Source: Alcaligenes sp. SORT26
Lineage (GTDB): Bacteria; Pseudomonadota; Gammaproteobacteria; Burkholderiales; Burkholderiaceae_B
Assembly (NCBI RefSeq): GCF_017377875.1
Contig: NZ_CP070975.1
Coordinates: 2,790,001 to 2,854,000, forward strand
Direction of reading: 5' to 3'
Length of the DNA stretch: 64,000 nucleotides
Shown one piece after another: positions 48,228-56,872 of this stretch. Both the position numbers and the translations under genes were made by a program. Below the pieces are notes generated by a model, which made no database searches, was not told the DNA's origin, and saw only the letters and a program-made list of their open reading frames with translations. Position 1 is the stretch's first letter; each line of letters starts with the position of its first letter.

Positions 48228-48426
48228 TAATCAAATCCAGCGAATCCCGCAGGCGCTGGCGGGTCAGTTTGCGCTCATTCAATTTGGCCAAAGCCTGCGG
48301 AGGCAGATCAGTCATACGAAGTACACCGTTTGCAATCAGTGCATCAATCAAATCCTCCAGCACCCGGATAAAACCTGCATCCGAGGCAGAAAGCTCTTGC
48401 TTGTAATCATCTTCGTTCTGACTCAT
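48205..48426 (-). CDS. Small conserved protein co-encoded with the Lap exporter
   Basis: 73 residues, starting at the ATG at 48426, which follows a good AAGGAGG site; the 5-codon longer frame begins with GTG inside that site and is rejected. Its end overlaps the lapB start by 23 bases. It has an acidic start, then a helix-rich core (VLEDLIDALIANGVLRMTDLP) and a basic segment (KLNERKLTRQRLRDSL) with acidic end. From memory this core resembles the C-terminal part of a small gammaproteobacterial family auto-named tryptophan synthase subunit beta-like. No signal peptide, so it acts in the cytoplasm. Function unknown; position suggests a role in exporter control. Confidence 0.8.
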   Translation of the reverse strand: MSQNEDDYKQELSASDAGFIRVLEDLIDALIANGVLRMTDLPPQALAKLNERKLTRQRLRDSLDLINDDEPLI

Positions 48427-48467
48427 ACGTGCCTCCTTCACTATCTAATACGCCAAGTAGCAGAGAC

Positions 48468-49937
48468 TTACAGCCCGGCTGCTTTCTCGCGCAGGACGGG
48501 CGGAGCCATACCATCGCGATAGTCAACCGACACAGGGGTCAAATTGGACGTATCTGGAACTGGCGTCATGCAAGCCTGGAATGCCTCTTCGGGGAAATCC
48601 AGCTTGGTGGCTTCTTCAGGCTGCTCCGAGTAAGGCTGGGCCAGGCCAACCGCCGACACCAGACGGTGCGACAGGGTCAACCAACGGTATTCAGCTTGCT
48701 GCAAGTCGTACGTGGCGTTGGCCAGAGCACGGCGAGCATCAAACAATTCGTTTTCCGTATCCAGCAAGTCCAGCAAGGAGCGCTGACCAATCTGGAACTG
48801 CTGCATGTAAGCAACGCGAACCTTGGAGGTAGCCAGTTCGTGTTGTTTCAGGAATGGCAACTGAGCACGCAAGCGCTCGATGTTGTTCCAGGCGACAGCC
48901 AGATCTTGCTGCACGTTACGGCAGGTGTAATCACGCACGTCGCGGGCGGCATATTGCTGAGCCGTGGTTTGGCGGATACGGGCTGCATCAGCACCGCCAC
49001 GGAACAGGTTGTACGACAGCATCAACTGCACGTTGCTGCTTTGCGAATTGCGGTAAGCGGAACCGGGAGGATCATTTTTGTCTTTACCCGTAGCAGCACG
49101 GAATTCCAGCGTAGGCGACATGCGGCCTTGGGCCACGTGCTTGCCGGACTCAGCCGCTTGGTACAGCGCTTGCTTGGCCAAGATCATGGGACTGGTGCGC
49201 AGCGATGGCAAAAAGTCCTTGGTATTGGCGGGAATGGATTCGCTCAGGCTGGGAGCGGTTTGCATGACTTCAGGAGCGGCCACGCCAACAATACGGCGGT
49301 AGCGTTGCAACACGTCGTTCAGGTTGCCTGCTTCGGTCATCATGTTGCTTTGAGCCAAGGACTGACGACCATAGGCCTGTTCCAGGTCAACGCCACGGCC
49401 CACGCCGGATGCGGAACGCTCCTGGATCTGGCCCAGGATGTTCATGTGCATGCCGTAGTTTTCACGAGCCAGCTTTTCCATTTCGCGGTAACGCAACACG
49501 TCAATGTGTGCATTGGCCGCTTCCAGCGCCAAGGAGTCGACCGAAGCCAACAGCTCGTAATAAGTCGCCAGTTTTTCGTAACCGAGCTGACGGACCTGGT
49601 TGATCGAGGAGAAACCATCAAAAATCAACTGACGCAGTTGCAGGCTGTAGCCATTGCGCGACCAGTTGGTCGACGGAGCACCCGAGGTGCTGCCACGCCA
49701 TTCTTTGCCAACCCAACCCTGGGCATTAACTTCTGGCATCAAGGCGCCACGGCTGACATTCTGGCCTTCAAGCGCAGACTGGAAATCCTGAAAGCGAGCG
49801 CCAAGTTCAGGATTGGACATGATTGCCCGCTCAATACTGTCCTTGAAGCTCAAGCTGCTTTCCTGGGCTAGCACTGGTTGCGCCAGCAGTAGCGCTGTCA
49901 GTAGCGAACTTACCGTTAGAGTTTTATTACCACGCAC
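48468..49937 (-). CDS. lapE: LapE-like TolC-family outer-membrane channel
   Basis: A 489-residue exported protein. A signal peptide (to LAQPVLAQ, about residue 25) is followed by the OMF fold with two repeated helix/strand halves: SLSFKDSIERAIMSNPELGARFQDFQSALEGQNVSRGALMPEVNAQG (about 28-74) and the second half from SPMILAKQALYQAAESGKHVAQGRMSPTLEFRA. It uses a GTG start at 49937 with CGGAGG upstream. First gene of the exporter operon (lapE, small gene, lapB, lapC). It should hold the adhesin in place until LapG cuts it. Confidence 0.93.
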   Translation of the reverse strand: MRGNKTLTVSSLLTALLLAQPVLAQESSLSFKDSIERAIMSNPELGARFQDFQSALEGQNVSRGALMPEVNAQGWVGKEWRGSTSGAPSTNWSRNGYSLQLRQLIFDGFSSINQVRQLGYEKLATYYELLASVDSLALEAANAHIDVLRYREMEKLARENYGMHMNILGQIQERSASGVGRGVDLEQAYGRQSLAQSNMMTEAGNLNDVLQRYRRIVGVAAPEVMQTAPSLSESIPANTKDFLPSLRTSPMILAKQALYQAAESGKHVAQGRMSPTLEFRAATGKDKNDPPGSAYRNSQSSNVQLMLSYNLFRGGADAARIRQTTAQQYAARDVRDYTCRNVQQDLAVAWNNIERLRAQLPFLKQHELATSKVRVAYMQQFQIGQRSLLDLLDTENELFDARRALANATYDLQQAEYRWLTLSHRLVSAVGLAQPYSEQPEEATKLDFPEEAFQACMTPVPDTSNLTPVSVDYRDGMAPPVLREKAAGL

Positions 49938-50833
49938 GTCGGCCTCCGTAAGATCCTGTGCAACATCGCACGACAGACGTCATCACGTCATCGTTGCAAC
50001 GCATTGCCAGATCAAATTTAAGTACAAAAATGAAAGAAGAATGGGTTCGGTGTGCCACTTAAACCAAGTGAAAGGAACACCACCCGAGGGCCCAACACCT
50101 ATGTATTGCACATGGGCTTTACATCTAAGGTTGGCACGCACATCGCCAACCGCAGCAGTATGTTCATAATGGACCGGGGCAAGACAAGGCGGAGCTACAG
50201 GCTTCTGACCTGTATTCTTGGAGCATAACCTTGTGTCTGATTGTGACCTTTTGCGTGACGTAGAGTGCAACTGTTCACGTGGATCACGGGACAAATTGTA
50301 TCTTAGATTACAAGGGCCTTCGTCGATCACAATGTTAAAAATGATAAATAGCCTGTGACAAAAACAGCAACAAAGCCATGAAATTAAACGATTCTGAGCA
50401 ATTAGGCGCTTAACCAAGAATTGTTGTGTCATGTTCGCCGCTGACAACCGTTGGTAATAATCTACAAAAAACTTTCACCATAATAAGCATTTAGGTTACA
50501 TCAAGAGAAATCCAAGTTCTCATCAAACGATAAAAATAATTTCTGTGTCGTAAACATAACAATCATTCCAATTAAGAATGCTGCACTTGTAACGATTTCT
50601 TATTGCATTTTGATGTCTCTTTTCATCTCTCCGTCAGGTTTTTAAAAAGAGATTGAATATCAAAAACTTATAACAATCGAACCAGTCCTTCGCTTTTTTG
50701 CACTCCTTTGTTGCTTCTCTGAACAATCCGTTGCTGCGATCCCTACCACCCATGCTTGTCCCGCTTCTTCCCGCCCGATACCATCGGAAAGGTACGTATC
50801 TAGTTAGCAACACAGACAACTTGGAGGCCGCTC
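49938..50833. other. Long divergent intergenic region between lapE and the aldehyde dehydrogenase
   Basis: About 900 bases, the longest gene-free span in the window. The part near 50440-50700 is strongly AT-rich, in contrast to the genes around it. A small TACAGG/CCTGTA hairpin is at 50196-50214. It must hold the lap exporter promoter (- strand) and the aldehyde dehydrogenase promoter (+ strand). The 154-codon frame at 49983-50447 (-) is not credible as a gene. No riboswitch could be recognised. Confidence 0.6.
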
Positions 50834-52261
50834 ATGTATCAACACCTGGCCCTGTATATCAATGGTCAATTTCTGGATGGACAAGGTCGCCAGACCCAGG
50901 CCGTCATCAACCCTGCCAATGGCAGCACGCTGGGCCAACTGCCCCTGGCATCCCAGGCAGATCTGGATGCGGCACTGGATGCGGCTCAGACCGCTTTCAA
51001 AAGCTGGCGTCATAGTTCACCCATGGACCGCAGCGCGATCTTGCGCAAGGTTGCTGAACTGTCGCGCGAACGCGCTCAGGAAATCGGCCGCAATCTGACC
51101 CTGGATCAGGGCAAGCCACTGGCCGAGGCAGTGGGTGAAATTCAGTCCTGCGCTGACCATGCAGATTGGCACGCCGAGGAATGCCGCCGTATTTATGGCC
51201 GCGTCATCCCTGCCCGCAATCCCAAAGTGCAGCAAATGGTCTTGCGTGAACCCATCGGGGTCTGCGCGGCGTTTACACCGTGGAACTTCCCCTATAACCA
51301 GGCCATCCGCAAAATCTGCGCGGCTATTGGAGCGGGTTGCACCATTATTCTGAAAGGCCCCGAAGATTCGCCCAGTGCAGTCATGGCGATTGCTCAAGCC
51401 TTCCATGACGCAGGTCTGCCTCCTGGCGTACTGAATATTGTCTGGGGTGTGCCACAAGAGGTGTCGGATTACCTGATCCGCTCGCCTATCGTGCGCAAAG
51501 TCTCGTTTACCGGCTCTGTACCCGTGGGCAAGCAACTGGCCGCGCTGGCCGGTGCTCATATGAAACGCATCACCATGGAACTGGGTGGCCACTCTCCCGT
51601 GCTGGTCCTGCCTGATGCCGATGTGGCACGTGCGGCTCGTCAACTGGCTCGCTTCAAGATTCGCAATGCCGGGCAAGTCTGCATTTCCCCCACGCGCTTT
51701 TATATCCACGACGATATCTACACGGCATTTGTGGATCGCTTCACCGAAGAACTGGCGAATGTGAAAGTGGGCGATGGTCTGGACCCGGATACACAAATGG
51801 GCCCCTTGGCCCACGAGCGCCGTATCCCCATGATGCAAAAATTTGTCGACAACGCCCGCTCACTAGGCGGCAAAGTGTTGCTTGGCGGCGAACAGATCAA
51901 GCGCGACGGTTTCTTTTTCTCGCCCACGGTGCTGACGGATTTACCCGACGATGCCCTGGTCATGACTGAAGAGCCTTTTGGCCCCATCGCCCCTCTGACT
52001 CGCTACAGTGATCTGGACGATGCTATTGCCCGTGCCAACAGCCTGCCTTTTGGTTTGTCGGCCTACGCCTTTACCCAATCCTTGCAAGATGCGCATCGAC
52101 TGGGCACAGAACTGGAATCGGGTATGGTCAATATCAACCACTTTGGCAGCTCCCTGCCCGAGACTCCGTTTGGTGGTGTCAAAGACAGTGGCATTGGCAG
52201 CGAAGGCGGTGCTGAAACCTTTGACGGATACTTAGTCACCAAATTTGTGACCCAGATCTAA
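50834..52261 (+). CDS. NAD(P)-dependent aldehyde dehydrogenase, succinate-semialdehyde type
   Basis: 475 residues. Oxidises an aldehyde to the acid. Catalytic residues are visible: N151 (FTPWNFPYN), E249 (MELGGHSP) and nucleophile C283 (NAGQVCISPTRF); the cofactor loop is FTGSVPVGKQL. The sequence around the cysteine and the C-terminal LPETPFGGVKDSGIGSEGG place it with the succinate-semialdehyde/medium-chain aldehyde branch, but the substrate is uncertain. A good ribosome site (TTGGAGG) precedes the ATG. It lies just upstream of the fatty-acid cluster and could oxidise fatty aldehydes, which is inference only. Confidence 0.88.
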   Translation: MYQHLALYINGQFLDGQGRQTQAVINPANGSTLGQLPLASQADLDAALDAAQTAFKSWRHSSPMDRSAILRKVAELSRERAQEIGRNLTLDQGKPLAEAVGEIQSCADHADWHAEECRRIYGRVIPARNPKVQQMVLREPIGVCAAFTPWNFPYNQAIRKICAAIGAGCTIILKGPEDSPSAVMAIAQAFHDAGLPPGVLNIVWGVPQEVSDYLIRSPIVRKVSFTGSVPVGKQLAALAGAHMKRITMELGGHSPVLVLPDADVARAARQLARFKIRNAGQVCISPTRFYIHDDIYTAFVDRFTEELANVKVGDGLDPDTQMGPLAHERRIPMMQKFVDNARSLGGKVLLGGEQIKRDGFFFSPTVLTDLPDDALVMTEEPFGPIAPLTRYSDLDDAIARANSLPFGLSAYAFTQSLQDAHRLGTELESGMVNINHFGSSLPETPFGGVKDSGIGSEGGAETFDGYLVTKFVTQI

Positions 52262-52273
52262 GACTGGCTCCTG

Positions 52274-52290
52274 GCCCCGCTTTGCGGGGC
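52274..52290 (+). terminator. Short GC hairpin after the aldehyde dehydrogenase
   Basis: GCCCCGC-TTT-GCGGGGC, 7-bp stem, 12 bases after the stop. No T-run follows, so termination is weakly supported. Confidence 0.5.
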
Positions 52291-52335
52291 TAGGGTGAAC
52301 CCCTACTGTACTAACTACGCATTCCCGTTACATTA

Positions 52336-52353
52336 TTCAAACACTCGTTTGAA
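52336..52353. promoter_or_regulatory. PsrA-type operator upstream of the TetR gene
   Basis: TTCAAACACTCGTTTGAA: 7-base inverted arms around a 4-base spacer. The core CAAAC-N4-GTTTG fits the box published for Pseudomonas PsrA (G/C-AAAC-N2-4-GTTT-G/C). It ends 14 bases before the regulator's start, so autorepression is likely. Confidence 0.72.
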
Positions 52354-52367
52354 ATTAGGAATTAACG

Positions 52368-53021
52368 GTGAAACGCTCTGATCGGACACAGTCCTCTATT
52401 CTCGATGCAGCCGAACATCTGTTCGCGTTGTATGGTCACGAAAATACCTCCATGCGCCAGATTACGGCGCAAGCCAAGGTGAACCTGTCGGCAGTCAATT
52501 ATCACTTCGGCAGCAAAGACGGACTTACACAGGCCGTGTTTCAACGCCGCCTGAACAGCATCAATCAAGAGCGTCTGGAAAAGCTGGCCTGTTATCGCCA
52601 GCAAGCCGGTGAAGGCCCTCTGAAAGCCTCCCAGGTTGTGGATGCTTTCTTTGGCCCCCTGATCCGGCTGGCTGGCTCGGGCAACGGCGCCCCCCGCTCG
52701 TTTATTCCTTTGCCTGGACAAGACCGCCCGGCACCGCAGGACTTCATCCAGTCTATCTGTTGGGATGAACAAGTCGCCATCTTCCTGCCCTTCAAGCAGG
52801 CTTTGCACGAAGCCCTGCCCACGGTGCCGGAAGAAGAAATTATCTGGCGATTCCATTTCATGTTGGGTGCCACTTCCTACGCATTGATGGGCACCCAATC
52901 ATTGCGTCGGGCTTTGCAATTACCCCTTAGCGACAGCCCCGAAAGTGAACAGCAACTGCAACAACGCTTGATGAGCTTCCTGCTGGGTGGATTACGAGCT
53001 CCTTTACCCGCCAACGCCTGA
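52368..53021 (+). CDS. PsrA-like TetR-family regulator of fatty-acid metabolism
   Basis: 217 residues. The N-terminal helix-turn-helix region ILDAAEHLFALYGHENTSMRQITAQAKVNLSAVNYHFGSKDGLTQAVFQRRL (about 11-62) closely resembles Pseudomonas PsrA, as does WRFHFMLGATSYALMG near 163-178. PsrA releases DNA on binding long-chain fatty acids or acyl-CoA and controls beta-oxidation genes. The GTG start at 52368 follows AGGA at a normal distance. A matching palindrome lies just upstream, a similar one lies before fadL, and the genes that follow are fadE, fadI and fadJ. The assignment is good but the ligand is inferred. Confidence 0.85.
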   Translation: MKRSDRTQSSILDAAEHLFALYGHENTSMRQITAQAKVNLSAVNYHFGSKDGLTQAVFQRRLNSINQERLEKLACYRQQAGEGPLKASQVVDAFFGPLIRLAGSGNGAPRSFIPLPGQDRPAPQDFIQSICWDEQVAIFLPFKQALHEALPTVPEEEIIWRFHFMLGATSYALMGTQSLRRALQLPLSDSPESEQQLQQRLMSFLLGGLRAPLPANA

Positions 53022-53065
53022 ACTGAGCGGTCGTCCCGACTGCCAAGCTGTACCCAGGTGAACCA

Positions 53066-53115
53066 TGCCCCTTTTAGGGGCAGCAAGTCGAAGGTGCAGC
53101 GTGGGGGCATTTTTT
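53066..53115 (+). repeat. GC-rich 3'-end repeat, copy 1, terminator-like
   Basis: TGCCCCTTTTAGGGGCA hairpin followed by GCAAGTCGAAGGTGCAGCGTG, then GGGGGCATTTTTT. The first TGCCCC can pair with either GGGGCA, the far one giving a stem directly before the T-run. It ends the TetR gene. Confidence 0.65.
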
Positions 53116-53155
53116 ACCGCCGGGCCGCTCCCAAGGCTCGGCGCCCCCGGTAAAA

Positions 53156-53216
53156 GCACCCCCTCGGGGGGCAGCAACCCAAAGGCGCAGCGTGGGGGCC
53201 TTCTTTTCTTTTTTTT
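53156..53216 (+). repeat. GC-rich 3'-end repeat, copy 2, with T-rich tail just before fadE
   Basis: Same architecture as copy 1: a CCCCC-TC-GGGGG hairpin, then GGCAGCAACCCAAAGGCGCAG, then CGTGGGGGCC and a T-rich tail (53201-53216). The tail ends 18 bases before the fadE start. Similar elements are familiar 3' of genes in Alcaligenaceae. Confidence 0.65.
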
Positions 53217-53234
53217 AGCTAGTCCGGAGTTTCT

Positions 53235-55580
53235 ATGTTTGTGACCTTGCTATTGATAGTGCTGGTGCTAGGCTGCGTCTACGTTCTCAAAAACCGGAGC
53301 CTACGCAGCAAGTGGCTAAGCCGCCCCATCTACCGCGCGTTTTCGCGCGTTTTGCCCGCCATGTCCCAAACCGAGCGCGATGCGCTGGAAGCAGGCACGG
53401 TTTGGTGGGAAAGCGAACTGTTTCGCGGCAAACCTAACTGGAACACCCTGGCCTCTTACCCAGCCTACCGGCTGAGCGAAGAAGAGCGTCAGTTCATGGA
53501 CAATGAAGTCAACGTGGCCTGCGCCATGATTGACGACTGGCAAGTCAGCCAGGAAGACTTCGACATGCCAGCCGAGGTCTGGAATTACCTGAAAGAGAAC
53601 CGCTTCTTTAGCCTGATCATTCCCAAGGAATACGGCGGTCGCGGTTTTTCGGCGCAAGCGCACTCGGCGGTGGTCGCCAAACTGTCGACTCGCAACTCGG
53701 CCTTGTCCGTATCGGTGATGGTGCCCAACTCCTTGGGACCGGCTGAACTGCTGTTGCACTACGGCACCGACGAGCAAAAGCAACACTACCTGCCCCGCCT
53801 GGCTGACGGCCGTGACATTCCCGCTTTCGCCCTGACCAGCCCTTGGGCCGGTTCCGATGCAGCCTCTATCCCGGATGTGGGTATTGTGTGCAAAGGCGAA
53901 TGGGAAGGTCAGGAAGTCCTGGGTATGCGCGTTACCTGGGACAAGCGCTACATCACGCTAGCTCCTGTTTGCACCTTGCTGGGTCTGGCCTTCCGTCTGT
54001 ATGACCCGGACGGTTTGCTGGGTGGTGAAAAAGATATTGGCATTACCTGCGCCCTGGTCCCTAGCGACCACCCCGGCGTGGACACAGGCCGTCGTCACTT
54101 CCCCTTGAACGCCATGTTCATGAACGGCCCTACTCGTGGCAAAGACGTCTTCATGCCGCTGGAATTCATTATTGGTGGCCCGGCTATGGCTGGCCAAGGC
54201 TGGCGCATGTTGATGGAATGTCTGGCTGCTGGCCGCTCCATCTCCCTGCCCTCCTCCTTTACCGGTATGGCCAAACTGACCAGCCGCGCCGTGGGTGGCT
54301 ACTCTGCCGTGCGCACTCAGTTCCGTAGCGCCATCAGCAAGTTTGAAGGTGTGGAAGAAGCCCTGGCCCGTATCGCTGGTCACACTTACGCGATGGATGC
54401 CGCCCGCACCATGACGGCTGCTGCCGTAGACTTGGGCGAGAAGCCTTCCGTGGTCTCGGCCATCGTCAAATACCACGTGACTGAACGTGGACGTATCGTG
54501 GTGAACGACGGTATGGACGTGATTGGCGGTAAAGGTATTTGCCTTGGCCCATCAAACTTCCTGGGCCGTGCGTATCAGCAAATCCCTGTCGGTATCACGG
54601 TAGAAGGCGCCAACATTCTGACCCGCAGCCTGATCATCTTTGGTCAAGGCGCCATCCGCTGCCATCCCTTCATTCTGGAAGAGATGACCGCGGCCCTGAA
54701 CCCCGACCGTGAAGCTGGTCTGCGCAAGTTCGACGAAGCCTTCTGGGCACACATTCGCTACACCCTCGCAAACACTGGCCGCTCCTTCTGGCTGGGTCTG
54801 GGTGGCTGGCGCTTGTTAAGTGGCCCCACTGGCACATCCAAAGCCATGCACACCTACTACAGCCAGGCCAGCCGTTACAGCGCTGCGTTCTCTCTGCTGG
54901 CTGATGCGTCCATGCTGGTACTGGGCGGTTCGCTGAAAATGCGTGAGCGTCTGTCCTCGCGTCTGGGCGATGTGCTGTCCGAGCTGTACATGCTTAGCGC
55001 CGTACTCAAGCGTTACCAAGACGAAGGTCGCCAGCAAGAAGATGCACCTTTGGCTCACTGGGCGGCTCAAGACGCTCTGATGCGTGCTCAACATGCTCTG
55101 GACAAGGTACTGGAAAACTTCCCGAACCGTCCTTTGGCTGCCGTGCTGCGCTTCCTGGTCTTCCCTCTGGGTCAGCGCCGTCTGGGCCCGGACGACCGAC
55201 TGGATCACACCGTTGCCAAACTGCTGACCAAACCCGGCCCAACTCGTGATCGCCTGACTTACGACACCTACTTGCCTGAAGACGACCAAGAGCCCGTCGG
55301 TGCGATTGAAGCGGCTTTGCTGGCTTCGCTGAACACCCGCGACATCGACGCCAAAATCCGTCAGTTCGAGAAAAGTGGCCAGTTGCAGGACAACCCCAAA
55401 GCCAACGTACGCGATCTGGCCGAAGCCGTCTTCCAGGCCGGTGGCATCACCGCTCAGGAATACGAGCAAATCCAGGCCCGCGACATTGTGCGCGACCGGG
55501 TTATTGCCGTGGATGATTTCCCCTTCGATCTGCGTCGGGAAAAGCCCGCCGCTGACGCCGCCAGTGGGAGCCAAGTATGA
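53235..55580 (+). CDS. fadE: Acyl-CoA dehydrogenase FadE
   Basis: 781 residues, similar to E. coli FadE (814). Catalyses the first oxidation of beta-oxidation, acyl-CoA to trans-2-enoyl-CoA, with FAD; electrons go to the quinone pool. The N-terminal hydrophobic helix (1-18, MFVTLLLIVLVLGCVYVL) anchors it at the inner membrane. Family segments: ENRFFSLIIPKEYGGRGFSAQAHSAVVAKLSTRN, FALTSPWAGSDAASIPDVG, GPAMAGQGWRMLMECLAAGRSISLP and FLGRAYQQIPVGITVEGANILTRSLIIFGQGAIRCHP. It overlaps fadI by ATGA (55577-55580). Confidence 0.96.
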   Translation: MFVTLLLIVLVLGCVYVLKNRSLRSKWLSRPIYRAFSRVLPAMSQTERDALEAGTVWWESELFRGKPNWNTLASYPAYRLSEEERQFMDNEVNVACAMIDDWQVSQEDFDMPAEVWNYLKENRFFSLIIPKEYGGRGFSAQAHSAVVAKLSTRNSALSVSVMVPNSLGPAELLLHYGTDEQKQHYLPRLADGRDIPAFALTSPWAGSDAASIPDVGIVCKGEWEGQEVLGMRVTWDKRYITLAPVCTLLGLAFRLYDPDGLLGGEKDIGITCALVPSDHPGVDTGRRHFPLNAMFMNGPTRGKDVFMPLEFIIGGPAMAGQGWRMLMECLAAGRSISLPSSFTGMAKLTSRAVGGYSAVRTQFRSAISKFEGVEEALARIAGHTYAMDAARTMTAAAVDLGEKPSVVSAIVKYHVTERGRIVVNDGMDVIGGKGICLGPSNFLGRAYQQIPVGITVEGANILTRSLIIFGQGAIRCHPFILEEMTAALNPDREAGLRKFDEAFWAHIRYTLANTGRSFWLGLGGWRLLSGPTGTSKAMHTYYSQASRYSAAFSLLADASMLVLGGSLKMRERLSSRLGDVLSELYMLSAVLKRYQDEGRQQEDAPLAHWAAQDALMRAQHALDKVLENFPNRPLAAVLRFLVFPLGQRRLGPDDRLDHTVAKLLTKPGPTRDRLTYDTYLPEDDQEPVGAIEAALLASLNTRDIDAKIRQFEKSGQLQDNPKANVRDLAEAVFQAGGITAQEYEQIQARDIVRDRVIAVDDFPFDLRREKPAADAASGSQV

Positions 55581-56872
55581 GTTTTCAACCGGTCTATATT
55601 ATTGACGGCGCACGCAGCCCGTTTCTAAAAGCGCGCAACGCGCCCGGCCCTTTCTCGGCTGGAGATCTGGCCGTGCAAACAGGCCGCGAGCTGCTGCTGC
55701 GCCAACCCTTTGAGGCCCCGCAGCTTAGCGAGGTCATTCTGGGTTGCGCCGCCCCCTCGCCCGATGAAACCAATATCGGCCGGGTACTGGGTCTGCGTCT
55801 GGGCACAGGTCACAAAGTGCCCGGCTGGACCGTAATGCGTAACTGCGCATCGGGCATGCAGGCCCTGGATTCCGGCGTTCAAGCCATTCAAACCGGACGC
55901 TCGGATTTGGTATTGGCCGGTGGTGTAGACGCCCTGTCTCACGCCCCCATTCTGTTCAGCGACGAAATGGTGCGTTGGCTGGCCGTGTGGGGTAAAGCCC
56001 GCAGTGTGAGCGCGCGTATCAAAGCGCTGCGTGGCCTGCGCCTGTCCTACCTGAAACCCGTTATCGGCCTGCTCAAAGGACTGACTGATCCCGTGGTCGG
56101 TTTGTCCATGGGGCAGACTGCTGAAAACCTGGCGCACGAATTCGGCATTACTCGCCAGGAGATGGACAAGTTTGCCGCGCGCAGCCACCGTTTGACCCTG
56201 CAAGCTCAACAAGAAAACGCCTTTGAAGAAATTGTGCCGCTTAGCGATCAGCGCGGTAATAACTACCCGCAAGATGACGGTGTGCGCGAAGACTCCACCC
56301 CGGAAAAGCTGGGCAAGCTGCGCCCCGTATTTGATCCCCCCTGGGGCAATATCACCGCGGGTAACAGCTCCCAGGTGACTGATGGTGCAGCCCTGCTGAT
56401 TCTGGCCAGTGAGGCCGCAGTCAAAGAGCATCAACTCAAACCCATTGGCCGCATTGTGGATGCGCAATGGGCCGGTCTGGACCCCGCCACGATGGGCCTG
56501 GGCCCCGTGTTTGCCGCCACCCCTATTTTGGAACGCAACCGTCTGGCCTTAAATGGTCCGGACTTGTGGGAAATCAACGAGGCTTTTGCAGCACAGGTAC
56601 TAGCATGTCGTGCTGCATGGGACGACCAGGAGTGGTGCCAAAAGCATCTGGGTCGTGATGCTTTGGGACTGCTGGATATGGACAAGCTCAATGTGGACGG
56701 CGGCGCTATTGCGATTGGCCACCCGGTGGGTGCCTCTGGTGCCCGGATTGTGCTGCATTGCTTGAATGCCCTGCGACGTCGCAACTTGCGTCTGGGCATG
56801 GCCGCTATTTGTATTGGCGGCGGTCAAGGCGGCGCCATGCTGATCGAATCGCTGCAAGGAACTGAATCATGA
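55577..56872 (+). CDS. fadI: 3-ketoacyl-CoA thiolase (acetyl-CoA C-acyltransferase)
   Basis: 431 residues, last step of beta-oxidation: 3-ketoacyl-CoA plus CoA gives acetyl-CoA plus a shortened acyl-CoA. Catalytic residues are C90 (NCASGMQA), H382 (GGAIAIGHPVGASGARI) and C412 (CIGGGQGGA). Length and sequence are closer to FadI than to FadA. Overlaps both neighbours by ATGA-type junctions, so fadE, fadI and fadJ are translated as a coupled unit. Its partner is the downstream multifunctional protein. Confidence 0.93.
   Translation: MSFQPVYIIDGARSPFLKARNAPGPFSAGDLAVQTGRELLLRQPFEAPQLSEVILGCAAPSPDETNIGRVLGLRLGTGHKVPGWTVMRNCASGMQALDSGVQAIQTGRSDLVLAGGVDALSHAPILFSDEMVRWLAVWGKARSVSARIKALRGLRLSYLKPVIGLLKGLTDPVVGLSMGQTAENLAHEFGITRQEMDKFAARSHRLTLQAQQENAFEEIVPLSDQRGNNYPQDDGVREDSTPEKLGKLRPVFDPPWGNITAGNSSQVTDGAALLILASEAAVKEHQLKPIGRIVDAQWAGLDPATMGLGPVFAATPILERNRLALNGPDLWEINEAFAAQVLACRAAWDDQEWCQKHLGRDALGLLDMDKLNVDGGAIAIGHPVGASGARIVLHCLNALRRRNLRLGMAAICIGGGQGGAMLIESLQGTES

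Noticed and set aside
49983-50447. 154-codon frame on the - strand in the lapE upstream region
   Set aside because: No ribosome binding site, odd composition, no recognisable domain, and overlap with the expected promoter region.
50440-50700. AT-rich stretch considered as a replication origin
   Set aside because: No DnaA box cluster and no dnaA, dnaN, gidA or parAB genes nearby.
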